Origin: Clostridia bacterium BRH_c25
Lineage (GTDB): Bacteria; Bacillota_A; Clostridia; Lutisporales; Lutisporaceae
Length of the DNA stretch: 36,700 nt
NCBI GenBank assembly: GCA_001515955.1
Contig: LOES01000225.1
Location: forward strand, 1 to 36,700
Reading direction: 5' to 3'
The translations under genes were made by a program, and so were the position numbers. The notes below the pieces were generated by a model. The model did not search any database, was not told the origin of the DNA, and saw only the letters and a program-made list of their open reading frames with translations. Shown here in pieces: positions 1 to 6,462 of this stretch; position 1 is the stretch's first letter; each line of letters begins with the position of its first letter.

Positions 1-1
1 A

Positions 2-316
2 GCATTATTATTAGAAGCTGTACCACCGGAGTTAACAGGGTTTATCAGTAATAAATTAAGTATTCCCGTATATTCTATCGGTGCAGGGCTTCCCTGTGAC
101 GGGCAATTGATTATTTGCGGCGATATGCTGGGCATGTTCCAGGCCTTTACACCGAAATTTGTTAAGAAATATGCCAATGTTGCAGAAGTAATTACAAATG
201 CATTTAAAGAATATGTGGATGATGTAAAGAATGAAAGATTCCCTGAGGATAAGCATGTATATCATGTTAAGGACAGTATTGAGGACTTTGAAAAGATGTT
301 TAAAGAATTTGAATAA
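2..316 (+). CDS. panB: 3-methyl-2-oxobutanoate hydroxymethyltransferase, C-terminal part (5' end outside window)
   Basis: This is the last 104 codons of a gene that begins before the window. The open frame runs from base 2 to the TAA at 314-316. The family transfers a hydroxymethyl group from methylene-tetrahydrofolate to 2-oxoisovalerate, giving ketopantoate for pantothenate and CoA synthesis. The visible part matches the PanB C-terminus in order: EAVPPEL, then SIPVYSIGAG followed by CDGQ, then DMLGMF, then a helical tail with PKFVKKYA and a final FPEDKHVYH-like stretch. The N-terminal metal-binding part is not visible. An inverted-repeat element begins one base after the stop, and its first hairpin probably doubles as a transcription end. 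Confidence 0.88.
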   Translation, partial: ALLLEAVPPELTGFISNKLSIPVYSIGAGLPCDGQLIICGDMLGMFQAFTPKFVKKYANVAEVITNAFKEYVDDVKNERFPEDKHVYHVKDSIEDFEKMFKEFE

Positions 317-709
317 TTGATATAAAATGCAGCACCTCATTGAATTACTCGATGGGGTGCTGCAGAGGCAAATGACAAAGTAGCGGCAATCGAGCAGCCA
401 TGTATAGCACGGAATAATATACAAATCTTGATGGTACTAAGGAACTACGCCAAAGAAAAGTCTAACGCCCTCAAATAGTCATCCTTGACCTTGAGAGCTT
501 GCTTCGGCCTCCTTGCCTTGCATACGACTTTTCTAAGGCTCCATTCCTAAGTACCATTAACAAGCTTTGTATAAGTATCCCTTAGCTATGACATGGCTGC
601 TTGTATAAGTATACACCGTTATTCAAGCTATGAAATATTTAAGCAGTTTGTCATCAACCTGTTCAGCACCTCATTGAATTACTCAATGGGGTGCTGCATT
701 TTATATTAA
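317..709. repeat. 393-bp MITE-like foldback element with hairpin-bearing inverted ends
   Basis: The left end (TTGATATAAAATGCAGCACC at 317-336) is the inverse of the right end (690-709) with one mismatch. Each end holds its own hairpin, GCAGCACC to GGTGCTGC around an AT-rich loop, at 329-363 and 663-697. Inside, the two halves remain imperfectly complementary. AGCAGCCATGT at 390-400 and ATGGTACT at 432-439 reappear inverted in the right half, and GAAAAGTC at 457-464 pairs with GACTTTTC near 530. No credible ORF lies inside. The outward flanks of both end hairpins are T-rich in the direction leaving the element, so each could terminate transcription. The element type is inferred; no target-site duplication is obvious. 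Confidence 0.7.
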
Positions 710-714
710 AAGCT

Positions 715-743
715 GTTACAAGTAAACAATAAGAAGGTATAAT
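715..743 (+). promoter_or_regulatory. sigma-A promoter for the thioesterase gene
   Basis: A perfect TATAAT sits at 738-743. GTTACA at 715-720 (4 of 6 consensus bases) lies 17 bases upstream of it. It starts six bases after the foldback element and leads to the gene at 812. Confidence 0.55.
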
Positions 744-811
744 GTATGTATACATGAACTGTCGAGTATTATTAAGAGTACAAGAAGATGAACAGAAATT
801 GGAGGTTTATA

Positions 812-1315
812 ATGAAGCATAAAGTAACTGGGAAGCAGCACAATAGCAGAAAATGCCTGGTATGCGGCTTAAAGAACGATTTGGGCTTGAAGGCCTCTTT
901 TTATGAATTGGACAATGATGAGCTTGTTGCTGTGTTTAAGCCCATTGAAGAGCATCAGAGCTATCCGGGCAGGCTCCACGGGGGTATAGCCGGAGCCATA
1001 TTGGATGAGACCATAGGAAGAGCCATTCTGATAAGTGACAGAAATGCCTGGGGAGTAACAGTTGAGCTGACCCTCAAATATAAAAAACCTGTACCCCTGG
1101 ACGAAGAGCTGAGAGTCGTAGGAAGAATCACAAAGGATTCAAAAAGACTGTTTGAGGGCTCCGGAGAGATATTGCTGGCAAATGGAGATATTGCAGTAAC
1201 AGCATATGGAAAATATATAAAAATGCCTATAGGGAAAATTGCAGATTTTGATGAGCAGGAGGAAGAGTGGAAGGTAGAGCTTTCTGAAAAAGACCCTGAT
1301 GAAATAGAAATTTAA
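812..1315 (+). CDS. PaaI-type hotdog-fold acyl-CoA thioesterase
   Basis: This 167-residue protein belongs to the hotdog thioesterase superfamily, which hydrolyses acyl-CoA thioesters in the cytoplasm. The central motif LHGGIAGAILDETIGRA matches the PaaI/4HBT active-site helix (HGG followed by an acidic residue). It is followed by a beta strand with VTVELTLKYKKPV, another family hallmark. An N-terminal CLVCG pair resembles the small cysteine motif of many clostridial members. ATG at 812 was chosen over an in-frame ATG at 788 because GGAGG at 801-805 sits six bases before it. The gene stands alone behind its own promoter. A shared hairpin terminator separates it from the convergent gene. The substrate is unknown. 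Confidence 0.82.
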   Translation: MKHKVTGKQHNSRKCLVCGLKNDLGLKASFYELDNDELVAVFKPIEEHQSYPGRLHGGIAGAILDETIGRAILISDRNAWGVTVELTLKYKKPVPLDEELRVVGRITKDSKRLFEGSGEILLANGDIAVTAYGKYIKMPIGKIADFDEQEEEWKVELSEKDPDEIEI

Positions 1316-1345
1316 GCAGAGATATCAGATATGCAGATTACTAAA

Positions 1346-1381
1346 AAAGGCACCGTATACTTATATGAATACGGTGCCTTT
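1346..1381. terminator. bidirectional terminator between convergent genes
   Basis: A perfect 13-bp stem, AAAGGCACCGTAT at 1346-1358 with its complement at 1369-1381, encloses a 10-base loop. It carries A-rich and T-rich flanks and lies between the + strand thioesterase and the - strand coiled-coil gene. Confidence 0.85.
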
Positions 1382-1392
1382 AAAGGATATGT

Positions 1393-1680
1393 CTATTGTG
1401 CTTGAACTTCCTGTATTTTTGTCTTGGTCTCTTCAATTTCAGCATATTTGGCAGAGATTTCTCCACCGAGAGTAGTTACCGCTTCAGTGGGAAACTCAGA
1501 GTCTTTGGAGAAGGAATCATAAACCAACTCTCCCATATCCAGCTTCAGCTTCTTGATATCACTTTCCAGCTGCGTAATGTGGAGCTTCAACTTGCCTATC
1601 TCTACCATTTCCTGTGATTTGTTACCGACAACCTTGGCTGTACTAACCGCTTTTTCCTGTAAATTTTTTAAGAAACTCAT
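1393..1680 (-). CDS. small coiled-coil protein of unknown function
   Basis: This 95-residue protein starts at an ATG preceded by AAGGAGGATG at ideal spacing. Heptad-like spacing of hydrophobic residues from about residue 25 to 50 (IGKLKLHITQLESDIKKLKL) and again from 73 to 93 predicts two coiled-coil helices joined by a short linker. The N-terminus is amphipathic and helical (FLKNLQEKAVSTAKVVG). There are no cysteines, signal peptide or membrane segment. Similar short proteins in clostridia often carry an extra C-terminal zinc ribbon, which is absent here. Its 5' leader holds a perfect 6-bp hairpin at 1744-1761. No function can be assigned. Confidence 0.72.
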   Translation of the reverse strand: MSFLKNLQEKAVSTAKVVGNKSQEMVEIGKLKLHITQLESDIKKLKLDMGELVYDSFSKDSEFPTEAVTTLGGEISAKYAEIEETKTKIQEVQAQ

Positions 1681-1829
1681 ACTTCATCCTCCTTTATTTT
1701 TGGAGTATTGTTTGATGTTTAATTCGCCAAGTTTTCAGGAATATCCTGCTAGAAGGCAGGAATTATCCGTACTTTTATTATCTTATGTATAATTCACGTA
1801 ATGTGTTACTGATGCTTTTTCACAATATT

Positions 1830-1865
1830 AAAGGGCCGATTTAATGAGTTCAGGACAGTCCCTTT
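1830..1865 (-). terminator. possible terminator of the membrane-protein gene
   Basis: AAAGGG at 1830-1835 pairs with CCCTTT at 1860-1865. On the minus strand the hairpin directly follows the stop of the gene ending at 1867 and is followed by TTTAATATT. The stem is short and the loop long, so the call is tentative. Confidence 0.35.
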
Positions 1866-1866
1866 T

Positions 1867-2355
1867 TCAGTTTTTTGATACCCAGTAAGCCCAATAGAAT
1901 AAGAATAGAATTGCAATTACTACGAATATGTACCACAGCCCTTCAAAAATCAGACTAGTGCCGAGATAGACCGGCAGCAGGCTCAGGAGGCCAAGTATAA
2001 CTATCCATACAGTCCACATCAACTTGCTTACAGGCTTGATACGGTTCAGTGTTTTCCAGAGCTTGATGTTTTCAAATATTAGAAACAGGAACCCACCGCA
2101 GGCCAGCATATAAATAATAAAAGGAAGCAGTATTTTTTTAAAATAACTGATGCCGGATTCAGCAATCTCACCAGACTCATCATCAGTATTCTGCGGAACC
2201 TGTGAATGTGGCAGGAAAACTTTAACGGCAGTATTCTCATCAACCTTGTCAAAGGCAATGGCTGCAGGACCGCTCAGGTCAAAGGCAACAAAAACAAGCC
2301 CGAATACAGTCACAAGAATTAAGCACTGGTATGCAAACTCTCTTAGAAGCTTCAG
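1867..2355 (-). CDS. multi-pass membrane protein of unknown function, probable CTG start
   Basis: I do not recognise the family. From the GTG at 2313 the frame encodes 148 residues, but that GTG has no ribosome binding site and falls in the middle of a hydrophobic segment. The frame stays open upstream. A strong AGGGGGG lies six bases before an in-frame CTG at 2355, giving 162 residues that begin KLLREFAYQC and run through a complete membrane helix. The rest shows an extracytoplasmic loop rich in Asp and Glu (about residues 45-75), then about three more membrane helices with a short basic linker (LWKTLNRIKPVSK) between helices 2 and 3. It is transcribed in the same direction as the Crp-like gene but is separated from it by 157 bp. 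Confidence 0.6.
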   Translation of the reverse strand: MKLLREFAYQCLILVTVFGLVFVAFDLSGPAAIAFDKVDENTAVKVFLPHSQVPQNTDDESGEIAESGISYFKKILLPFIIYMLACGGFLFLIFENIKLWKTLNRIKPVSKLMWTVWIVILGLLSLLPVYLGTSLIFEGLWYIFVVIAILFLFYWAYWVSKN

Positions 2356-2512
2356 AAGGATCCCCCCTTTATACTATTAAGCATTAGCTTGTACAGACTT
2401 GACAAGTTAAATTGCTACTTAATACTATGAGGGTTATTCGGACATTATTCATCATAAGGGAGTGTGGTGATAAATATATGAGTGCAGCCTTGGAAATATA
2501 ATTAAAATATGC

Positions 2513-3280
2513 CTATCTATCGGACTTGTCATTGCCTGCAAAAGGATTGGCATCAAAGGTCTGCCTTCTTATTTTAGGATTGGCGGTTATATAATCATGC
2601 AGCTTATCCATGTCTTTTATAATGTAGTAACCGTTATCCTTTGCCAATATATCCTTATTGGTCATGCTTATGAAGATATTTGTTACAGTTACCCTATTAA
2701 GTCCAATCAAGTTGGCCATTTCCTGATGGGTAAACTTAATGCTCAGTCTGTAGCCATTGTCGATTTTTACACCAAACTGCTTTGTCAAATGGATGAGAGC
2801 ATTACATACCCTGTAATATGAATCATCAAAGGATAGTTGCTTTATTTGGGTGGACAATATTCTAATCTTCCTGTTCAGAAGACTGATTACATTTAGTGCG
2901 CACATGTGATTTTGACGTAAGGTATCCATGAATACCTGCTTTGGAATAGCATATATAAGGGAGTCGACAATTACAGTCGCATTGGCGAAGTTTGGTATGC
3001 TGTCAAGGCACGAGATTTCTCCGAAAAGACAGCCTTTTTCTGCAATGAACAGACTCTTTTCCTCTCCATCCACGCTGTAAACCGAAAGCCTGACCCTCCC
3101 ACTCTCAACAAGGTACACGTATTGAGTATCCTCCTGCTGCTGATAGATTATCTTATTCTTTTTGAAGCGTTTAGGCTTTATATCAGAGGTAAAGCAGCTC
3201 CAGTCAAATTCGCCCTTCTCTACCCACGGCGAGTATTCTGCATCTATTTCCATGTTAGATAAATAATCTAAAATATCCAT
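2513..3280 (-). CDS. Crp/Fnr-family transcriptional regulator
   Basis: This 255-residue protein has an N-terminal cyclic-nucleotide-binding-type beta roll (about residues 35-145). It shows the family's V-ESGRVRLSVYS and G-FGEISCLD turns. A long dimer helix follows (about 145-165), then a C-terminal winged helix with FTHQEMANLIGLNRVTVTNI as the recognition helix region. The usual cAMP-contacting arginine/serine pair in the phosphate cassette is not clear, and there is no Fnr-style cluster of N-terminal cysteines, so the signal is unknown. ATG at 3280 follows GGGAG. The gene is divergent from the microcompartment operon across 185 bp that contain a perfect palindrome, so it is the obvious candidate regulator of that operon (inference). 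Confidence 0.85.
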   Translation of the reverse strand: MDILDYLSNMEIDAEYSPWVEKGEFDWSCFTSDIKPKRFKKNKIIYQQQEDTQYVYLVESGRVRLSVYSVDGEEKSLFIAEKGCLFGEISCLDSIPNFANATVIVDSLIYAIPKQVFMDTLRQNHMCALNVISLLNRKIRILSTQIKQLSFDDSYYRVCNALIHLTKQFGVKIDNGYRLSIKFTHQEMANLIGLNRVTVTNIFISMTNKDILAKDNGYYIIKDMDKLHDYITANPKIRRQTFDANPFAGNDKSDR

Positions 3281-3380
3281 AATAACACTCCCAGTATGAG
3301 TTTTATAACATTTCTTACTCTATAATATTCTACAAAATGCCTGAAAAAACCTCTTATCTCCAGTGCGAAATTTAATGGAT

Positions 3381-3397
3381 GGTTAATATTTGTAACC
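3381..3397. promoter_or_regulatory. candidate Crp/Fnr-type operator upstream of the microcompartment operon
   Basis: GGTTAATATTTGTAACC is a perfect inverted repeat with 5-bp arms and a 7-bp centre. It lies in the divergent region between the regulator and the first BMC gene. The -35 and -10 elements downstream are weak (TATAAA at 3431-3436 is the best -10), as expected for an activator-dependent promoter. Binding by the adjacent regulator is inferred from position only. Confidence 0.5.
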
Positions 3398-3465
3398 CAC
3401 CTTACAGAATTTTTCAAATTATTCTGATAGTATAAAATACAAACAAACAAGAAGGAGGGAAAATC

Positions 3466-3747
3466 GTGTATTCATATGGCTTTATAGAAACAAAGGGATA
3501 TGTAGGCTGTGTAGAAGCAGCAGATGCAATGGTAAAGGCAGCAAATGTGGAGCTTGTAGATCAGATTGAAATTGGCGGAGGATATGTCACGGTTATCATC
3601 AAAGGTGATGTGGGGGCTGTTAAAACAGCTGTAGATGCCGGGGCAGCCTCAGCACAGAAAGTGGGTGAACTGCTTTCCGCTCATGTTATCGCAAGGCCGA
3701 ATCCCGAGCTGCTTAAAATTTTTATTGAGGCCGGAGATGAAGTTTAA
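3466..3747 (+). CDS. BMC-H hexameric microcompartment shell protein (first copy)
   Basis: This 93-residue single-BMC-domain protein forms shell hexamers. The fold signature runs from residue 5: [20 protein letters not shown], then the helix AANVELVDQ. The pore loop EIGGGYVT follows, then [23 protein letters not shown] and the terminal strand [10 protein letters not shown]. It is about the length of PduA and EutM, with a six-residue acidic tail. The GTG start follows GGAGGG at 3454-3459. It is the first gene of the operon and is followed 20 bases later by the class V PLP enzyme. It is close to the second BMC-H copy at 5541, from which it differs mainly in the pore-flanking residues and the tail. 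Confidence 0.95.
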   Translation: MYSYGFIETKGYVGCVEAADAMVKAANVELVDQIEIGGGYVTVIIKGDVGAVKTAVDAGAASAQKVGELLSAHVIARPNPELLKIFIEAGDEV

Positions 3748-3767
3748 AAAGGAAGGAGCTTATTCTT

Positions 3768-5162
3768 GTGAAAAGGTTTTATACTGCTCTAGATGTAGAA
3801 AATGCTGCTTCTAAAGGTGAAAATACCATAGTAGTAAATGAAAATGATGTGGTTACATCTGTTGCGAAGGAAGCGGCCGACAAAAAAGGAATCAAGTTTG
3901 TCACTCAGGATATCATGGTAAACAGCACTGCCAAAGTAACCAAGAGTGAAGTAATCAACAGCAATCCTGCAAGCACAAAGGTAATAGCCCCGCAATACAA
4001 GGGGTTGATAAGTGAGCAGGAGGTTGACAAATGGAGAGAAGAGTTTCCCATATTAAAGGATGTGGTACATGTTGCAAACTGCTCACAAAGTGCACAGGCA
4101 AAAAGGGTCAGGGGTGCCATAAATAAATACCTTGATAACTGGCTTACAGTCGGGATGGATTGGGACTCATGGGTGCAGGAGGTATACGAGGCGAAGGTTG
4201 AGTTCGCAAAGCTGATAAATGCGGATCCCGGTGAAATAGCGATATCGACATCTGTATCTGAAGCTGTATCATCAATAGCCAGCGCACTGGATTATACCGG
4301 CAAAAGAAAAAAGGTGGTCGTTACAGATGCGGAATTTCCTACAGTAGACCATATATGGCTGGCACATCAGAAGCACGGAGCAAAGGTCGATTTCATATCT
4401 GTTGATGAGAACTATCAGATAGATATAAATGAGTATGAAAGGAATATCGATGAAAACACTCTGATAACCTCGATAACTCATGTGTATTACCTGAACGGCT
4501 TTAAACAGGACATTGCAAAAATCGCAGAGATAGCCCATAGAAAAGGGTCACTGCTGCTGGTAGATACTTATCAATGCTTAGGAACCGAGCCTGTTGATGT
4601 CAAGAAAATGAATATTGATATTCTTACATCCGGTAACCTCAAATACCTGTTCGGGATTCCGGGGGTTGCATTCCTGTATGTAAATAAGGATTTGATTCCC
4701 ATGCTGAAACCGTCATTAACAGGCTGGTTCGGACAAGAAAACCCCTTCCTGTTCCAAACGAGATATCTTGACTGGGCAGCTGATGCAAGAAAATTTGAGA
4801 CGGGTACACCCCCGGTATTGACCTCTTATGCAGCAAGGGCAGGCCTGGAGATAGTGAACGAGGTAGGTGTCGAGAGGATAAAGGATAGAATAGACATGCT
4901 CAGTGCCCATGCCTTGAACGGTTGTTTAAGCAGGGGTCTCAAATGTGTAAGCCCCTTTGATGTAAGCAAGAAAGGCGGTACAACGGCAATCTGGGTTTCT
5001 CACAAAATGGGCTCCCATGATATGGAGGTTGAACTCCGAAAGAGAAATATAATCGCATCAGCCAGGGGAGACGTAATAAGGGTTGCTCCGCACTTCTATA
5101 CCAAGCCGCAGGAAATCGACTATGTATTGGATCAGATAAAGCAAATTCTTGATAGTAAGTAG
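3768..5162 (+). CDS. class V (cysteine desulfurase/kynureninase-type) PLP enzyme with N-terminal microcompartment module
   Basis: This 464-residue protein has two parts. Residues 1-48 (YTALDVENAASKGENTI, then VVTSVAKEAADKKGIKFV) resemble a short module seen at the ends of other microcompartment proteins, and a Ser/Thr/Asn-rich linker follows to about 75. Residues 80-464 form a fold-type I PLP enzyme. D266 in LLVDTYQ should contact the PLP pyridine nitrogen, and K292 in SGNLKYLFG is the likely Schiff-base lysine. The GWFGQ and RKFETGTPP segments are class V hallmarks, and the RVAPHFYT ending is like kynureninase or isopenicillin N epimerase. It could be an aminotransferase, lyase or epimerase; the reaction is not determined. 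Sandwiched between shell genes, it is probably lumenal cargo. Confidence 0.85.
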   Translation: MKRFYTALDVENAASKGENTIVVNENDVVTSVAKEAADKKGIKFVTQDIMVNSTAKVTKSEVINSNPASTKVIAPQYKGLISEQEVDKWREEFPILKDVVHVANCSQSAQAKRVRGAINKYLDNWLTVGMDWDSWVQEVYEAKVEFAKLINADPGEIAISTSVSEAVSSIASALDYTGKRKKVVVTDAEFPTVDHIWLAHQKHGAKVDFISVDENYQIDINEYERNIDENTLITSITHVYYLNGFKQDIAKIAEIAHRKGSLLLVDTYQCLGTEPVDVKKMNIDILTSGNLKYLFGIPGVAFLYVNKDLIPMLKPSLTGWFGQENPFLFQTRYLDWAADARKFETGTPPVLTSYAARAGLEIVNEVGVERIKDRIDMLSAHALNGCLSRGLKCVSPFDVSKKGGTTAIWVSHKMGSHDMEVELRKRNIIASARGDVIRVAPHFYTKPQEIDYVLDQIKQILDSK

Positions 5163-5170
5163 GTGAAAAA

Positions 5171-5437
5171 ATGTACATCTGCAAGGTTCAAGGTAAATGC
5201 GTATCCACGATTAAGAATAAAGAGCTGGCCGGCTATAGCCTGGTTACAGTTCAAAAGCTGAACAAGTCTGGTTCACCTTCCGGTGAGCTGATTGTAACAG
5301 CGGACGTTATAGGCTGCAGTATCGGAGAAACAGTGCTGGTAGCAACAGGTTCAAGTGCAAGGCTGGCATTGTCCGACAAGAATAGTCCGATAGATGCGGT
5401 GATTGTAGGAATAGTAGACGATTGCGACTTTAATTGA
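5171..5437 (+). CDS. BMC-P (EutN/CcmL) pentameric vertex protein
   Basis: This 88-residue protein belongs to the EutN/CcmL family, whose pentamers cap the vertices of the icosahedral shell. The family pattern is plain: start KVQGKCVSTIKNKELAGYSL, then VQKLN and ELIVTADVIGCSIGETVLVATGSSAR, ending with SPIDAVIVGIVDD. Its length is typical. It starts eight bases after the PLP enzyme stop, within the same operon. It is followed by a 103-bp intercistronic region that holds a structured RNA candidate, the only sizeable gap inside the shell block. Confidence 0.93.
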   Translation: MYICKVQGKCVSTIKNKELAGYSLVTVQKLNKSGSPSGELIVTADVIGCSIGETVLVATGSSARLALSDKNSPIDAVIVGIVDDCDFN

Positions 5438-5442
5438 TTAAA

Positions 5443-5496
5443 GGTCCCTTCCAGGCATAGCCTGTCAGCGACGCAGCTTTGCTGCGCGAATGGACT
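5443..5496 (+). ncRNA. candidate three-way-junction RNA, copy 1 (unnamed)
   Basis: P1 is GGUCC (5443-5447) with GGACU (5492-5496). P2 is CAGG (5452-5455) with CCUG (5461-5464). P3 is CGCAGC (5472-5477) with GCUGCG (5481-5486). The second copy at 21298-21355 keeps P1 and the junction bases but has different P2 and P3 sequences that still pair. A separate hairpin (GCGTATG at 5503-5509 with 5515-5521) follows just before the GAGGAGGG ribosome binding site of the second BMC-H gene. A cis-regulatory or mRNA-stabilising role is inferred. Confidence 0.5.
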
Positions 5497-5502
5497 AAAT
5501 TA

Positions 5503-5521
5503 GCGTATGTTTTGCATACGC
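5503..5521 (+). promoter_or_regulatory. 7-bp hairpin just upstream of the second BMC-H ribosome binding site
   Basis: GCGTATG (5503-5509) and CATACGC (5515-5521) are perfectly complementary across a 5-base loop. The hairpin ends six bases before the GAGGAGGG at 5527-5534. It is too far from a U tract to be a terminator. It could be the expression platform of the preceding RNA or a 5' stabilising structure for the abundant shell mRNA. Confidence 0.5.
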
Positions 5522-5540
5522 AAAACGAGGAGGGTATTAA

Positions 5541-5804
5541 ATGAAATCTAAAGGATTTATTGAAACTAAAGGTTTGGTCGCTGCTATTGAAGCGGCAGAC
5601 GCAATGGTAAAAGCGGCAAATGTAGAAATAGTAGCCAGAAAAATAGTTGGCGGCGGTTTGGTAACTGTAATCATAGAAGGTGATGTAGGAGCTGTAAAGG
5701 CGGCAGTGGATGCAGGAGCAGCGGCAGCACAGAAGGTCGGCCAGCTTGTATCTGTACATGTAATAGCAAGGCCAAACCCTGAATTGGATGAGTTTTTCAA
5801 ATAA
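5541..5804 (+). CDS. BMC-H hexameric microcompartment shell protein (second copy)
   Basis: This 87-residue protein has a single BMC domain: [21 protein letters not shown], pore loop KIVGGGLVT, then [21 protein letters not shown] and [14 protein letters not shown]. It is very close to the first BMC-H but more canonical around residues 12-15 (LVAAI rather than YVGCV), and the pore loop begins with Val-Gly-Gly-Gly. The strong GAGGAGGG at 5527-5534 and the hairpin-bearing leader suggest it is made at a higher level than the first copy, so it may be the main facet protein (inference). The BMC-T gene follows 30 bases later. Confidence 0.95.
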   Translation: MKSKGFIETKGLVAAIEAADAMVKAANVEIVARKIVGGGLVTVIIEGDVGAVKAAVDAGAAAAQKVGQLVSVHVIARPNPELDEFFK

Positions 5805-5834
5805 TAACTATTATTTGATCACAGGAGGTTGTAA

Positions 5835-6461
5835 ATGAAAGATAAAATCAATCTCAGGACCTTTGCGATAATTGACAATATGCAGCCCCAATACGCAGCG
5901 ATAACCGGTACGGTTGTGAAAGGAGATGTATGTCTGGCGGGTATGGCTCAGCTATACATCGAGCTGGAGCCCGGAAGCGGAGTATACAAGCTGATGGATG
6001 CCGCACTCAAGCAAACAAATGCCAAGCCTGGGTTCCAGATAGTGGAAAGGGAATATGGGGAGATCGAGCTGCATTCCTTTTCTATAGATGATGTTAAGCA
6101 GGCAGGAGAAGCCATTCTTGATGTCTGTGAGCTGAGTATCAACGAAAGAATGAAGCCTAATATCGTATCTGAGCAGATAATTTCCAATGTGGATGCTTAC
6201 CAGGCTCAGCTTATAAACAGGGATAACAGGCACGGCTCAATTATAGTACCCGGTGAAAGCTTGTTCATATTGGAGGTTGAACCGGCAGCCTATATATCCA
6301 TAGCAGTCAATGAAGCAGAAAAGAACTCCCGCATTAAAATAGTAACCTTCGATCCTGTAGGAAGATTCGGCAGGATGTATGTTTCGGGTACTGAAGCGGA
6401 AGTCAAGTCAGCAAGAGAAGCAGCTATAGATGCAATAAATAATATTACGGGAAGGGATTAA
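5835..6461 (+). CDS. BMC-T tandem-domain (EutL/PduB-like, permuted) shell protein
   Basis: This 208-residue protein carries two BMC-like domains and would form trimeric pseudohexamers, which in characterised cases have large gated pores. Domain 1 shows GMAQLYIELEPGSGVYKLMD and then FQIVEREYGEIELHS (about residues 36-80). Domain 2 shows SLFILEVEPAAYISIAVNEAE and then FDPVGRFGRMYVSGTEAEV (about 142-195). The strand order looks circularly permuted, as in EutL and PduB rather than PduT. No cluster-binding cysteine is present at the predicted pore, so an Fe-S pore seems unlikely. It ends one base before the start of the hydantoinase-like gene, which implies translational coupling. Confidence 0.85.
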   Translation: MKDKINLRTFAIIDNMQPQYAAITGTVVKGDVCLAGMAQLYIELEPGSGVYKLMDAALKQTNAKPGFQIVEREYGEIELHSFSIDDVKQAGEAILDVCELSINERMKPNIVSEQIISNVDAYQAQLINRDNRHGSIIVPGESLFILEVEPAAYISIAVNEAEKNSRIKIVTFDPVGRFGRMYVSGTEAEVKSAREAAIDAINNITGRD

Positions 6462-6462
6462 C

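Noticed and set aside
5472..5521. Intrinsic terminator between BMC-P and the second BMC-H
   Set aside because: The hairpins are not followed by a U tract, and the last one runs straight into a strong ribosome binding site, so read-through is expected.
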